DNA of 64,000 nt, from positions 496,001-560,000 of the forward strand of contig JAWPGT010000010.1 of NCBI GenBank assembly GCA_034638255.1, in the 5' to 3' direction. The stretch is from Coprinus comatus (lineage: Eukaryota > Basidiomycota > Agaricomycetes > Agaricales > Agaricaceae). Under the pieces are notes generated by a model that had not been told where the DNA came from, ran no database searches, and worked only from the letters and a program-made list of their open reading frames with translations. A program made the translations under genes and the position numbers. Numbering within the stretch: position 1 is the first letter of the stretch; the number at the start of each line of letters is the position of its first letter. Below, piece after piece: positions 35,736 through 47,481 of the stretch.

Positions 35736-37055
35736 TTACTCTATGAGCTTTAATCGTCTACATGATAACCAGACGCTGATCAGGTCCTAAGGTACGATAC
35801 TTGATGAGTCAGGTCATAAGATAGATCCTATAAAAGTTTGCACCTGTTGCGAAGCGAAAATCAAGGATACTATCATGGATACTTGTGGCCTTATCATCAA
35901 ACTACCCATATTTGAGTAGGCTCGTGATGCGCACCTAACGGGAAAACCAAACTGGACATCTTGGTATCTGTCACCAACGTGAACGAACAAAGTCTAAAAA
36001 CAAAAACAAAACATGAGGTATGAGATGTGAGTCTATGTCGGTACAATGCGAACAAATGAGCCATACCCTAACGCAATAGCAGCTAAAGCAGTACATGCTG
36101 CTATACGCAAATATACTGCCAAATATACGTGGAATTGTTCTCTCCGCCAATCCAAGTTTCTCCTTCGATAAAGCTGTATGCCAGTCCATACTGAATTATG
36201 TTATTTAACATGGCCAAGGAGAGTTCGCAAGTTGTACCTTCAAGTGGGATGAGGCAGCCCATTGCTAAAATAACAACAATTGTGTTTAACCTGGTTCTGC
36301 ACGTGTGTTAACGAGCAGTGGTAATGCACAAAGGATACCTAAGCATACGCAAACTCATTACTATGGAGGTGGCAAAACGCTTTTCCCGGGGTTCTCTCAA
36401 CAATTCTAGAAGAGCTGTCACTCGTAAGTACTAACTAGTACGGAACTTATCAGTTTTTCTGTGATAGATAGGAATGTAGTACTATCGTACTATTATGACC
36501 TCAAGGTCTATTCCTAGATGAATTAGCCAGGGAAGTACAAGAAGCTGGGGCCGATCCGATTAATCAAAAAATTAGAATGGAATCAGTGAAAATGATCCCT
36601 AGCTCACAAGGTTAGGAAGGATTCCTCGTTGACGATCTGGATTCCAGAAAATAGATAATGTAAACTGTGGAGAATGATTTAGCAAAGTATTGAAACAATT
36701 TAATTCTCATACATCAAGGAAAAAACACAATGTTCCAACTGCAGCGCTATGCTAAATAAGCGTCGAGTTGTGCTTTGAACAATGAATTACGAGCTCACAT
36801 TGGAGGCGCTGCATTTACTAGAATAGTTTGCGCAAAGCAGAGTCCGAAGCTGGGCTCGTCACCGATTTGCTTTCCAATGAGGAGGCAATACGATATGGAG
36901 TAAACAAGCCAGCAGGACATCAGACAGAACCACGACCTGCTTCTAAGAGGTTTCTTTGAATGTATAATAGCCGATCCTATCATCAGGCCGAACAGTACAG
37001 TCGATGCAATAGAGAGAACATCAAAAGCTACGAGTGGTGGAGGAAAAGTTGGCAT
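35736..37055 (-). CDS. Seven-transmembrane receptor-like protein, paralog E (divergent, short tail)
   Basis: Most diverged array member. Exon 1 (37055 to about 36800) gives LVAFDVLSIASTVLFGLMIG, CWLVYSISYCLLIGKQ and the motif FGLCFAQTILVNAAPPM with the shared phase-2 donor. TM5 reads IVVILAMGCLIPLE and is followed by VWTGIQLYRRRNLDWRREQF and LAVYLRIAACTALAAIAL. An exon at about 35946-35996 gives FVHVGDRYQDVQFGFPV. TM7 is MIVSLIFASQQ (about 35845-35905), then the shared phase-0 intron. The last exon is tiny: DLISVWLSCRRLKLIE and stop at 35736. The tail after the D-x-I motif is therefore only about 15 residues and lacks the FW pair seen in A-D. Exons still join in frame, so it may be functional. 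Confidence 0.65.
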
Positions 37056-37617
37056 GATCTATTTGCCCAGAGCTGTTAACAGTGGGTATATATGTGTGGG
37101 TGGTATATATGGCCAAAAGTTGAATGCGAGTATTTCAAGATATCATTGTCGTTGATCGCGAGTAGACGTTCAAAGATAGTTTTGGGAGAAACATCACAGG
37201 AGACGCAGCCGCGGTCGAGCGTTGAGTGCAGTGACCTTTCTTATAATACGCCCAAAGAGAAAAAGGATGTTGATACAGTAGTACAATGGCAGCCGAAGAC
37301 ACCACTAGCACATGCACAAAACTAGCACTTTAGTGAAGAACCAAATTTCAAGCGTAGTTCACCGATCACCATCAGAGTTGATCATCAGAGCCTTCGAATA
37401 GAGTAAGAGTAGGGGTCACAGATTTTTTATATACTTACATGTCGTGGAACCTAATCCAAGAGATTACTTTTATCATGAGCCAATGGAGCCATTCAAGGGT
37501 GTGTTGAGTTGAGATGAACTGGGAACTACGAGTACCAAATACGTTTTTGTCAACAAAAATTCGCACGCGTGAATCGATCAGGTTAACGATAGACCACAAC
37601 CTGGAAACCTAACGCAG
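37056..37617. other. Intergenic stretch between receptor E and a hypothetical gene
   Basis: Divergent: it holds the promoter of E and that of the gene starting at 37618. No other feature recognised. Confidence 0.4.
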
Positions 37618-38583
37618 ATGAGCACAGAGGTAAGCATGTCAACTTGTGAATGAATTACTCAATGATACCCGGCAATACAGTTTCGGATAAGGAGGCGCAA
37701 ACGTGCCATTGATCCGTCTCTCGGTTATTATCTTGAAGACAGCAATCGTCCACATCAACTCTCACAGCCTGCGGAGGGTACAAATGCAAACGGAACTGAG
37801 TCCGAGTCCAACGCTACTGCCGACACTGTCTCTAGGCTCGTTAATGAGGATCACCGGAGCCTGAGCAAGGTGCCTATGGTGACAGTAAACGATTTTCTCC
37901 GCATATATGCACATGATAACACCAAACGTAAACATGCAAGACGGCAAAATGAACTCTCAGGTCGAGAAGAAAGCGCAAGCGCAAGTTCCCAATCTGACTC
38001 ATATCTTCGCCTTCGGTCACGCAATGTAAAGAGAACAAAACTATCGAATGAGCAAGACTCAAGCTCGGAGAGTGAGATCTTTAACACGGATAGATTTAAC
38101 AAGGAGATTTCAAGTCGTCCAAAGAAATACAAGAAACAGAACCAGAACTTCAGGCAGCGTATATACCAAGCCGCAATTGCTACCAGCGTCGAACCACTCG
38201 CTGCCCTTGTTCAACCAAAAGATACTCCTGCCAGTAGGCCACTACTCTATTTTGAGCACATCCCGTCTTCTCCCCATGTCAAACAAGTGGGATTTTACAG
38301 GCGAACAAACCCATTTCAACCTTCTGTTTTCGACAGAACCATAGACCATAACAAAATCAAGCTTCCTCTCACGCGCTGGCGGACTTCGTATCCCAATAAT
38401 TTAAAAGACAATGACAGAGAACCTAAAGTCCACGTTCCACCAGTAAATATTCAATCAGACAACAAAAGAGAAAGAGTCGAAAATACTAGCCTGCCTTGCA
38501 TGTACCCATCCCTGGACTTTATAACTGTTTCGCAAGCGGAGGGTGCTTACAGAACATTGTTCCCTCGCCACGATGGTTGGTGA
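37618..38583 (+). CDS. Hypothetical basic, disordered protein (304 aa)
   Basis: I do not recognise this protein. A four-codon first exon (ATG AGC ACA GAG, 37618-37629) joins across a 51-nt intron (GTAAGC donor, 37630-37680, ACAG acceptor) to a single long exon 37681-38583. The frame starts FRIRRRKRAIDPSLGYY and has Ser- and Arg-rich low-complexity parts (SASASSQSDSYLRLRSRN), a Lys-rich stretch KKYKKQNQNFRQR, and a better-ordered end with LTRWRTSYPNN and SQAEGAYRTLFPRHDGW. No membrane segment or signal peptide. The basic stretches could be nuclear-localisation signals. Without the first exon the earliest in-frame ATG would be at 37876, cutting off 70 residues. Confidence 0.55.
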
Positions 38584-39283
38584 GTGGATGAATTATTGAT
38601 GGGCTGTCTAAACTAAGTTGCAATAGTAAAATTCGGACGAGCGACGGATTATCAACAGCAATAATTAGAAAAGATACAATTAACACGGCTATGCCACACG
38701 ATAAAAGAGATTACGACCCTGCATGTCCCATTGTCGCTCGTTTGACACCCTTGAACTAATGATATCGTCAACAACAATGCGCGAAACGTGCAGTAGAGGC
38801 TACAATAATTATTAATACCTCACCTCTCCCTGTACTGTGATATCTTGATGGGAGCGTCAGGAGCCAATGTCTGTTAACCTTTTTCACGTAACCGAGCTAT
38901 GACGTATGGAACATTTAGGAAGACACTCTATGTCAGGTGTGACAAACTGCTCATGGACGTGGTGCTATTGGCTATGGTACCCGGTTCTAATACTATTGGT
39001 TTTTTAATGTCAAGGCAAACTCTACTTAGATGCGTGGAATCGGAAGCTCGACGATAGAACATTGTAGGAAAGCAACAGGAATTTAGAGGGCAATTAGCTA
39101 TGATCAATAACGATTACGATAAGTACTACAGTTGTTTTCAAATGTTATCTTTCGAAAAGCTCTAGATAGACTAGAACGGTATATCATTGGGACAGCAAAG
39201 GAGAGATAGCAGTTCGAATATTCTATATAATGTTACAATTAGGCTAATATATACGTACCAGGAGGAGCTTTTGTCTATTCACG
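38584..39283. other. Convergent intergenic stretch
   Basis: 3' flanks of the hypothetical gene and the Hsp20-like gene. No feature recognised. Confidence 0.45.
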
Positions 39284-40266
39284 CTAGGAATCACCGGATT
39301 TTGATCGTGGCTCAACCCGGAAGCAGCGCAGATTGGGGTAACGTAAAACAAGTCGACGACCATTTATGACAGCTTGAACTTCTTCAAACTGTGAGAGCAA
39401 AAAACAATTTGAATATACAATATCAATGAATGTAGTTCAAAGAGGTATGAAGAAAAACATACCCGGGTCCCTTCTGGTAGCGGGAGAGTCCTGTGTTGAG
39501 AACGTTCATAACGTTCTCTGTACACAATTCCATTTTCCTCCCATTCTATATGTTCAACAGATTCCCAGGTAACAACCACTCGGCTCCGCTGGAAACTAAT
39601 ATGAACATCTTGCTTCTGTGTATCCGGTGGCAACTCAAAAGTAGAGACAAGGGACCTTCCATCACTTGACTCGCGTAGAGCAGATCTGCATAATGGAAAT
39701 TAGCAAAACAAGCTTGAAGTTCCATCAGCAGAACCAAATTAATTGGCATTAATCACTCACATTGACTTCTGCTTCTTGAGAGATTTAGGGGGAGATATGT
39801 GAGATTCCAATACTGGTATACGGATGCTAGGCTCATCCAGTACCGCATTAATGGCCAAGACATCTGGTGTGACTTGTTCAAGAGACTGTACTTTGGGTTT
39901 CTCCTTTGCCATTTTACGTTCCTTCGTCTGTCTGATAGAGCTCCAAACGTCGTCCAGCGACACAGTATTGGCAGGGGGTTCAGTAGTATCGTCAATTGAA
40001 GAGACTCCAGAGTTGGGAAGGTTATAGAGTCGGTTGTTTGAGGGTGCAGTAGACATGGTTCCTGAGTGTTGACGTGGTGGTTTGCGAGAGATGATATTGT
40101 CTGTAGAAGTGTCGACAGGAGAAGGGTAATTGATACCAGTAACAGCGGGAGTTACTGGAGAGAGTAATGGGGCTTTATCTTGTTGCTGACGAGAGGAGCC
40201 TGCACCTCCTGAGCTGGTATTGGTATTGGCATACAGGTCCTTGCGGCTGTACCCATGATTCGGCAT
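39284..40266 (-). CDS. Hsp20/alpha-crystallin-like chaperone domain protein
   Basis: The C-terminal 90 residues form an alpha-crystallin-type beta sandwich: LVSTFELPPDTQKQDVHISF, RSRVVVTWESVEHIEWEENG, YERSQHRTLPLPEGTR and, after an intron, FEEVQAVINGRRLVLRYPN. The order matches the ACD strands with the LPLPEGT bend. The N-terminal 175 residues (ATG at 40266; MPNHGYSRKDLYAN) are Ser/Pro/Thr-rich and probably disordered, with a helical VSLDDVWSSIRQTKERKMAK. That makes it much longer than a normal small heat-shock protein and like the extended Hsp20-like proteins of agarics. Three exons; stop at 39284. A chaperone role is inferred from the fold. Confidence 0.75.
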
Positions 40267-41000
40267 TTGCGACCTGATCAATTACACGATCGAAGCTCCT
40301 AAATCGTTAGAGTTTGTGCGTAAAGAAGGAGGCAGTGTTTCAATCGATTTCTAATGTAGTCCTGCAGGAATTCATCTATCAGTCAGAAGCTGTAGCTGTC
40401 GCATGTCCAATGATGCCTCACTCGATGGATATTCGGGGCAGCACCAAGGGGAGCGAGGAACCACGAGGATTAATAGTAAGAAAGCCAGCTAGTTTCCAGG
40501 GTGTTGGTGATTGGACATCGTGATAATCGAGGGATGTGTTTTTGTAATAGGGAGCCTGATTGAGCAGGCGACTTTCAAGCTCGGATCAGCTGTCATTCCC
40601 ATGGTCGCCTCGCTGCTAACATGAGGCGTTATATGGCTCACGTCATTGTCACGTGGCATGCTGTTACAACTTTTTTTCTTCACACTGCTTGCCATGCAAC
40701 TAATAACAACTAGTGAGTACTGGGCTCTAGATATTACTTTCTCCTGTTTCAAAGGATGGGCATTTTGCCGCAAGTCAAATAGCATGTTAGACTTCCAATC
40801 GCCATCATGGTGTTGCGGACAACTCCGACTTCTGATATACACATTGTCCTTCTGCTGATACCTCCCTTCTCATCGCTAACTAGTCTCCTTTCGACAGCTG
40901 TCTTCCATCCAAACCCGTTCAAACCCGTTGTTATGTCTATTAATACACATCGAAAATAAAAACAGAGTTATAATACAGTATGTGATTGCGGCGTGCTCAG
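40267..41000. other. Intergenic stretch between Hsp20-like gene and SRS2
   Basis: Promoter of the Hsp20-like gene and 3' flank of SRS2. An antisense-type open frame at 40489-40842 has no family similarity. No feature recognised. Confidence 0.45.
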
Positions 41001-44000
41001 TCATGTGGGAGGTTTGAACTTTTTGTTCATGTACCCAACTACCCCTCTACCCATCCCCAGGCGCCGTTTCACTCCAACCGTTGTTCCTACCTCTGGCGAA
41101 ACATTTTGATCTTTCAAATCTGCTTTTACCACGATTTCTTCATGTGGTTTGAGTATTGAGGATGAGGAAATGGATAATGTGGGTATTCTATGAGGTTGAG
41201 GCTTCCTGTTTTCGAGTGATTGGCGAACCATCGGAGCTTTGATTACGTTCATTAGTAGCGGTGTTATTTTTGTTAATTGGTGATACTTTTGTGTGGGTGT
41301 CGAGGAAGAGTGCGTGTTGAAAATGTGATGGCCCTGTTTCATAATTCCACTGGACAACGTAAACGCAGTTGCAGACCCCAAATTGGGGGATGGTGACCAC
41401 GTTTCCGGAGTGTGAATTGTGATACCGTTTTTTTGTTCACTGCAACGGTGTTAACATTCCTAACATCGATGGTCTCGGTCATCAATGGTTAGCACTTACA
41501 ATTCAGCAGTACATTCCTCAATCTGTTGTTTGCCAGGTTCTGGTCGATTCAACATGGTAGAAAATATGTTGCGTTCGACGGCGGTAAATTGAGGTGTCGT
41601 ATTACTAAATAAATGCTAATGTAGTTTGAATAAGCATCAAATTAACGCATGTATTGTTTGCAAATCACCCACCGAAGAGTTATCGTTGTTGATAGAAGAG
41701 ATAAAGGGGGAAATTATTTTTGTCTTCGTTTCGCCTGCGACTTTGCGCTTTTCTACAAACGATAGATGGAGCAAGCATTGGGCGCGAGTACAGGCAACGT
41801 ATAATAATCGTCTGTGGAAATTTGGTCCAAGTACTGGTAAAGAGCACGGAACCACTAACCTCTCTTCTTCGATATCCTCGGTTCGATAGAAAGGAAAAAT
41901 ACCATCCTCAACTATCAAAATGGTCAATGGCATACGAGCGAGCAATAACCATCAGCCTACCTCCAGGAACGAATACAACGGGCCATTCAAGTCCTTTGGC
42001 GGCATGGCAAGTAACAATTGTGACTTTCTGAAACCGTGCGTTAGCGACATATCCTATGTTTGGCGGACGTTGACCTACTTCTTGATTCTCTGCCTCACTA
42101 ACACTATCTCCCTCGGATGATAGTATTGATGTTTGTAGGAACAATCGCAAAGGTGTTGGTCTGAAATCGTAAGCAAAGCATAGACATACAAAAGTGTTAC
42201 ACATACCTATCCTCTTCGTTCTCATCGGCTGGTGAGATGTTGACGGAGCCAGTGTCGACCTCAGCAGCAAAGGTGATCAGTTCTTGAACATTTTCCCACC
42301 GAGTCTCCCAGTCAGATTGTGTTTTCTTTAAATGTGTTTCGTAATCAATTTCAGTGAGTAATTGATGAATGAGGTCAGCAGGTGACATTCCCTATTATTT
42401 CGTTTGAATGAGAACGTAGAAGGAAACGTAGATTTCCCATGATAGTACTGACGCTACAGGCCATTTGTTTTAACTTTTGAATGGCTTTTATAAATCCATC
42501 AACTTTCCGTTTGACTGGAGGTTTTATGTCCGGTACGCGGCAATCGCAGATTTTTTCAATTACTGCAAGCATTGATGTTTGCTTCGACTTTGCCCGTTTG
42601 CGAGTTCCTCTAGGGTCTAGAAAGTATTCATAGGTCAGAGGCACCATCCATTTAGGAGATAAGAGTTTATACCTTTTCCCCGACGCCTCGACTTGGCACG
42701 CTGATGGCTCTTATAAGAGCTGGGTTGTAGTCAGGATTATCAATTAGTTGTAAATATGCAAGTAGGTCTTTGATCTATTGGGAATTAGCCTGAATTTTGA
42801 CGTAGGTACGTTTAAGAGCGAATTACCTCAAGTCGATCGAAGAATTTATGACCTCCCAGAATGCGACTGGGAATACCCGCCTTTTGAAGGCAGCTCTCAA
42901 GCGTTCGTGAGAGGGCACTAAATCTCACTAAAAGGAATATTATATGACATTAGGGGAGGATGAAAGGCATGTAAAACTTACGGAGGATAGCAAAGTCTCC
43001 GAAATTCAATGTACCTCCGGTATATGCAATAGCTCGTTTGACTTCGAATGCAATATGCTGGGCTTCATCCTGTTCTGAGCTGAAACCTTTGAAAGTCGGC
43101 TTGCATCCTGTTGCGTGTGTTGTGAACAGGGACTTTTGGACTCGACCCTTATCTTGGATAACATGAATATTAAGCTTGGAAGGATAAGCAGGTAATGGTC
43201 ACCTTGGGATACTATGGCGAGGCTGGCGCTCAAGATGGAACCTGTGGAGCGGTAGTTTTCTTCCAAGAGGATTTGCTCGGTACTTGGATAATCTATTTAA
43301 TGCCTATAAGTGCATATATCGGCATCGGGTGGGATTATGTCCTACCTTCCTGCATTTTGGAGATATTCTCAGCCTCCGCTGCTCGCCAGCCGTAGACTAC
43401 CACAGACTGGTAAAAATTTTACATCATCTTCAATGAATAAGCCCCTGCTTACTCGACTGGTCCGGGTCTCCCACAACAGTTACGCATCTTGACACCGCGA
43501 GTGCATGCATTAGTTGATATTGGGTCAAATTTGTGTCCTGACTGAATAGCATTGAGATACGATGAAACCACATAAGATTTCACATACAACTCATCAACCA
43601 GAACATGTGTACACCAATTGGCTGCCTTGGAATGGTCGCGAAAAAGTTCCACCCCGAAGAGAAGCAGGTCATCGAAGTCCAGCGAGTTCGTTTGCCTCAA
43701 CGTCTTCTCGTAGCTTTCGTATATCTGCGCCACCACGTTCTCAATTACATGTGCTGGCGATGATTGTGTTATGTTGGTAGTTTTGCATTCTTTAGCCATA
43801 GCTGAAGCTGTTTGACCTCGCGCTTTGGCTTTGGAGATTAATGAAGCGACTGTTCCCTCCTTTAATGTTATATCCTGAGCAGAAAGATGATCCTTGAATG
43901 ACTGCAACAATGATGTTATTATTTTTTTGCTATATTAAATCGGTGATAAGTTTAATTTCTGAAAGAATATATCTTCAAAGTTCAAACATTCATACCTTTC

Positions 44001-44482
44001 GTCGGCCCCACACACGGTGAAATTCTTCTCGAGACCAACAACCGGAGCATATTTCCGCAAGAATACGGCACAGAGTGCATGAAACGTACCCATCTTAATT
44101 TCACCCGTCATCTTTTCACCAAGTAGCTTCACTAATCGTTCTTTCATTTCATTGGCTGCTTTATTTGTGAAAGTGACTGCGCATATAGATGACGCTGGGA
44201 TACCATAATGAAGTATCAGATATGCGACGCGACATGTTAAGACCTGGATATAACGTTAGTTCAAATGTGAAAATGCTTTGTCCTATTGGCCATATCAAAC
44301 CTTCGTCTTTCCACTTCCAGGTCCAGCCAATATCTGCAATGGGATCGTTGGTGAATGCTTAACCGCTGGAACGATATTACATTAGGTGAAGAAACGAGTT
44401 ATCATAACTGCTCACCTTGTAACTGTGCAGAATTTAATGAGCGAATGGTGGACGATAGAGGGTGTTCAACAGCATGCTCCAT
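41001..44482 (-). CDS. SRS2: Srs2-type UvrD-family DNA helicase
   Basis: 3'-5' SF1A helicase that removes Rad51 filaments and acts in replication repair. Motifs in order: Walker A LAGPGSGKTK (about 44300-44330); AVTFTNKAANEMKERLVK; GTFHALCAVFLRKYAP (Ib region); SLDFDDLLLFGVELF; motif II VLVDE-FQDTN split by an intron; VVGDPDQS-IYGWRAAEAENI (motif III) split by the next intron; EENYRST (motif IV); AKGLEWPVVFVPG (motif V); RLLYVACTRAQCLL (motif VI). The C-terminus KRRLGMGRGVVGYMNKKFKP is a conserved fungal Srs2 ending. The start MEHAVEHPLSSTIRSLNSAQ at 44482 is the only sensible one and lies 255 bp from the divergent CAX gene. More than ten introns, all resolving in frame. Confidence 0.9.
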
Positions 44483-44737
44483 CTCCGTCACAGACTACAG
44501 TGAAGGGTCGGAACGCGTTCTAATGCTATGGCGCGTATTGACTCACGTGATGCTCATAACGTGGAGTCCGATCAAATACGGCGATCCCCTTACCAAACGA
44601 GGCAACCGAAGGAATTAGCTCGTCCTCCTGCTCCACAGAGTTAGTCTCCCACAAAATGATGCTCGTCACTGGCGCCTTTTCTTTTTATCTGACCTGCACA
44701 CGTGTACACGTTGACCTTGATCTACCATCGTTCTATC
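44483..44737. promoter_or_regulatory. Bidirectional promoter between SRS2 and CAX
   Basis: 255 bp separate the two divergent start codons. No clear motif seen. Confidence 0.4.
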
Positions 44738-47481
44738 ATGCCCCAAACAACTTCTGAGGGACATCCTTTGGCAGACGTAGCATACGTCGAGTCTTCAGGA
44801 ACAAGTATACTTCTGGAGGAGCTACCTCGCAATGAACAGCCGTCTCCTCGCCTTGGACCCAAGTCCAGTATTACAGAACTGCCTAGCTTTTCCTCTCAAA
44901 CTCGCAAATACAACCTTTCAACCTTCAGCCCCAATTGCCAAGGGATCTTAAAGGGATGGCGGCGCATAATTTTTGGTTCATGTTTGTCAATGGGCACACA
45001 ACTTACCATGACGAATGCTAATGATATACATGTAGGGCTCAATGTGCTTATAATATTCCTCCCTATATCTGTGGGTACACTTTGTACATACTATTTATTG
45101 TCACTTAACGAGGTTCTGCCAGTGGACGTTGAGCTTGACCCATCACAAAGCCCATAAACTTGTTTTTTTCTGTATGCACGAATTATATCTTAGGACTTAC
45201 CCAAACTCATGGAGCCTATAGTGTGCATATTGTCTCTTGTACCTCTTGTAAAGGTATGAATTCCGCGACATCTTGTTAGGGCAAGGTTACAACGTGTTCA
45301 ACGCCCGCTTAAGCTCCACGACCTATCTACTCGTGAACTAGCGATACGTATTGGTGGTAATAAAACGGGCTTGCTGAATGCGACTATGGTAAGTGAAACT
45401 CCGTGAATAAAATATTAAGTATTCATACATGTATAAACCCGCAGAGCAACATGTAGGTGTATATCTTTGATCAATTACAATTGAATCTAAGTCTTCAAAT
45501 GATTTATAGGGTGGAGATTGTATTTGCTGTAGGTGATGTGATGCATTTCGATGACCGCATTCATTGAAATGTCATGCTAGATTAGCGCATTGCGTAAATG
45601 CGAGCTTCGCGTCGTTCAGTCTGCCCGTATGTCACAATCACTTGCTTGTGCACTATGGCTGATCAATCGCTCGGACAGTTGTCGGCTCAATACTAAGTAA
45701 ACACTGTTCGTAACTTGTCTCGAAATCATCCTCTTCATCTTCATTAATTGAACCACGATTTCCAGTACTTGTACTTGGCTTGTGCTTCTTTGCTGGTGGA
45801 TTGCGATTCTCAGAACAAGGGTTTGATGCAAGTAAGTTGTCTGTTTCTAAACGCATAACCTAATACTTACGAAGTTCAGCTGCCACTCAAATTCACTCTT
45901 CTTTGATGGCTATTAGTGTTGCAGCTATTCTACTTCCAGTTGCATATCATTTTACACTGGCTGGAAGCACTGGTGATTCTGTACAACAAAGCAAGAATAT
46001 ACTGGACATGAGTCATGGTGTAAGTTATAAGTGCATCGTGTTTACACCTTTATGCTGACTATAAATACGAAGGTCTCGATCATACTGTTACTTAGTGAGA
46101 TCGCACCCCCATTTATATTTGTTCATGATTGTATTAATTCTTTACTAGTTTATGGTGCCTACTTGCTCTTCCAGTTATGGTCTCACCCGCACTTATACCG
46201 CGACGGACACAATCAGAAGAGTCAAAAAATGTCCGTCAAAGTACCAAGTATAATCCCCAAGGAGACAAGTGTCCTTTTTAAAAACGCTGGAAAGCGTTTC
46301 ACCTCCACCGTCTTATCCTCAAAATCTACAAATCATACTGCGTGTTCTCCCTCGCAGCGGCTCCAATGTAACGAATTACCTTGTTCCTCATCGACCAACG
46401 TGGAATCGCCCAACTACTCTTGCTCATTGGATAACGATAATACTTCGACCACCCAATTAATCAATTCGTCAACAGATGAGTTTTCCTTCATGCAGAGACC
46501 GACCCCTACGAATCAGCATGAAATCTCCGCGGGAAATACACTTGCAGAGGAACCACATAATTTACCCACATCTCAGGACGAACGCCAAAAAAGTTGTTCA
46601 ACTTCAAAAGAACCAAGGTTGAGCTGGACACTAACTTTGAGTTTGATGGTAACGATAGCCATTGTACGTGATTTCGTATTCACAACAAACCTGTTTTCTC
46701 AGTGTATCACAGTTTATTGCAATTACTGCCGAATTTTTGGTCCAGTCAATGGAGGGCGTGTCATCCATTATTGGCAAAGAATGGGTGGGATTAATCTTAT
46801 TGCCAAGTGTGACTGCTATCGCGGGTGCGTAGGTTCCTGGCTCAAAAACGCATGGCACAGCTGATATAGAATCTTTAGAGTGTATCACGGCAGTAAATGT
46901 ATCTGTCCGTGATCAACTTACATTGAGTATCAGTGTTGCTGTGGGCTCTAGTATTGTGAGCATATCCTCAAACTGTGTCCGTCGCCACCCATAGACTAAA
47001 ACATAAAATCACAAGCAAACAGCTCTCTTTGTCTTCCCGTGAGGTGTTACCAGTTGTTACCTTTTACTGGGAACTGATATGTTACAGTTTCATGGTTACC
47101 CTAGCTTGGGCAACAAATAAACCCTTGTCTTTGCTACTTGACCCATACCAGTCTCTTGTATGTGCAACCCTTCATATCTACATAGTTGTAAAATAACTAA
47201 CATACTTTCTCATCCGAGTTAGGTGCTCTATCTTTCAGGTACGCTACGAATCCGATTCCATATCATCGTATCATTGTTGTGACATTCATCTCAGTTCAGG
47301 TAACGAACCACGTCGTAGCTGATGGGAAATCGAATTGGCTTGAAGGTGTGATACTCGTCTATACGTTGATTCTTATTTCCTCCTACAGCCACGCCATGGG
47401 TTTAACTCTGAGTCGACAGGTCTCTACTTGATTATAGCTGTTTCATTCTGGTTTTACCCAGGTTCGTATCAACATTTATGA
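44738..47481 (+). CDS. Vacuolar Ca2+/H+ antiporter of the CAX family (Vcx1-like)
   Basis: Exchanges cytosolic Ca2+ for vacuolar H+. After a cytosolic leader (MPQTTSEGHPLADVAYVE) the exons read WLNVLIIFLPIS, LVPLVK-LHDLSTRELAIRIGG, NKTGLLNATM (the first alpha-repeat, GNxxE-like region), CELRVVQSA, GLCFFAGGLRFSEQGFDA, SLMAISVAAILLPVAYHFTL and LDMSHG. A long acidic/Ser-rich loop (about 46220-46600) separates the halves. The second half gives FIAITAEFLVQSMEGVSSII, EWVGLILLPSVTAIA-ECITAV, VSVRDQLTLSISVAVGSSI, LAWATNKPLSLLLDPYQSL, KSNWLEG and LYLIIAVSFWFYPG before the stop at 47479. The second alpha-repeat is clear. More than twelve introns, several with tight alternatives near 45080-45300 and 45640-45780, so internal borders there are approximate. 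Confidence 0.85.

Noticed and set aside
39187..39369. 60-codon plus-strand open frame
   Set aside because: Antisense to the last Hsp20-like exon, which has clear alpha-crystallin similarity.
40489..40842. 117-codon minus-strand open frame
   Set aside because: It lies in the Hsp20/SRS2 spacer, with no motif and no splice continuity with either gene.
45616..45856. Acidic minus-strand open frames inside the CAX gene
   Set aside because: They mirror plus-strand exons and introns (GLCFFAGGLRFSEQG) that belong to the antiporter.
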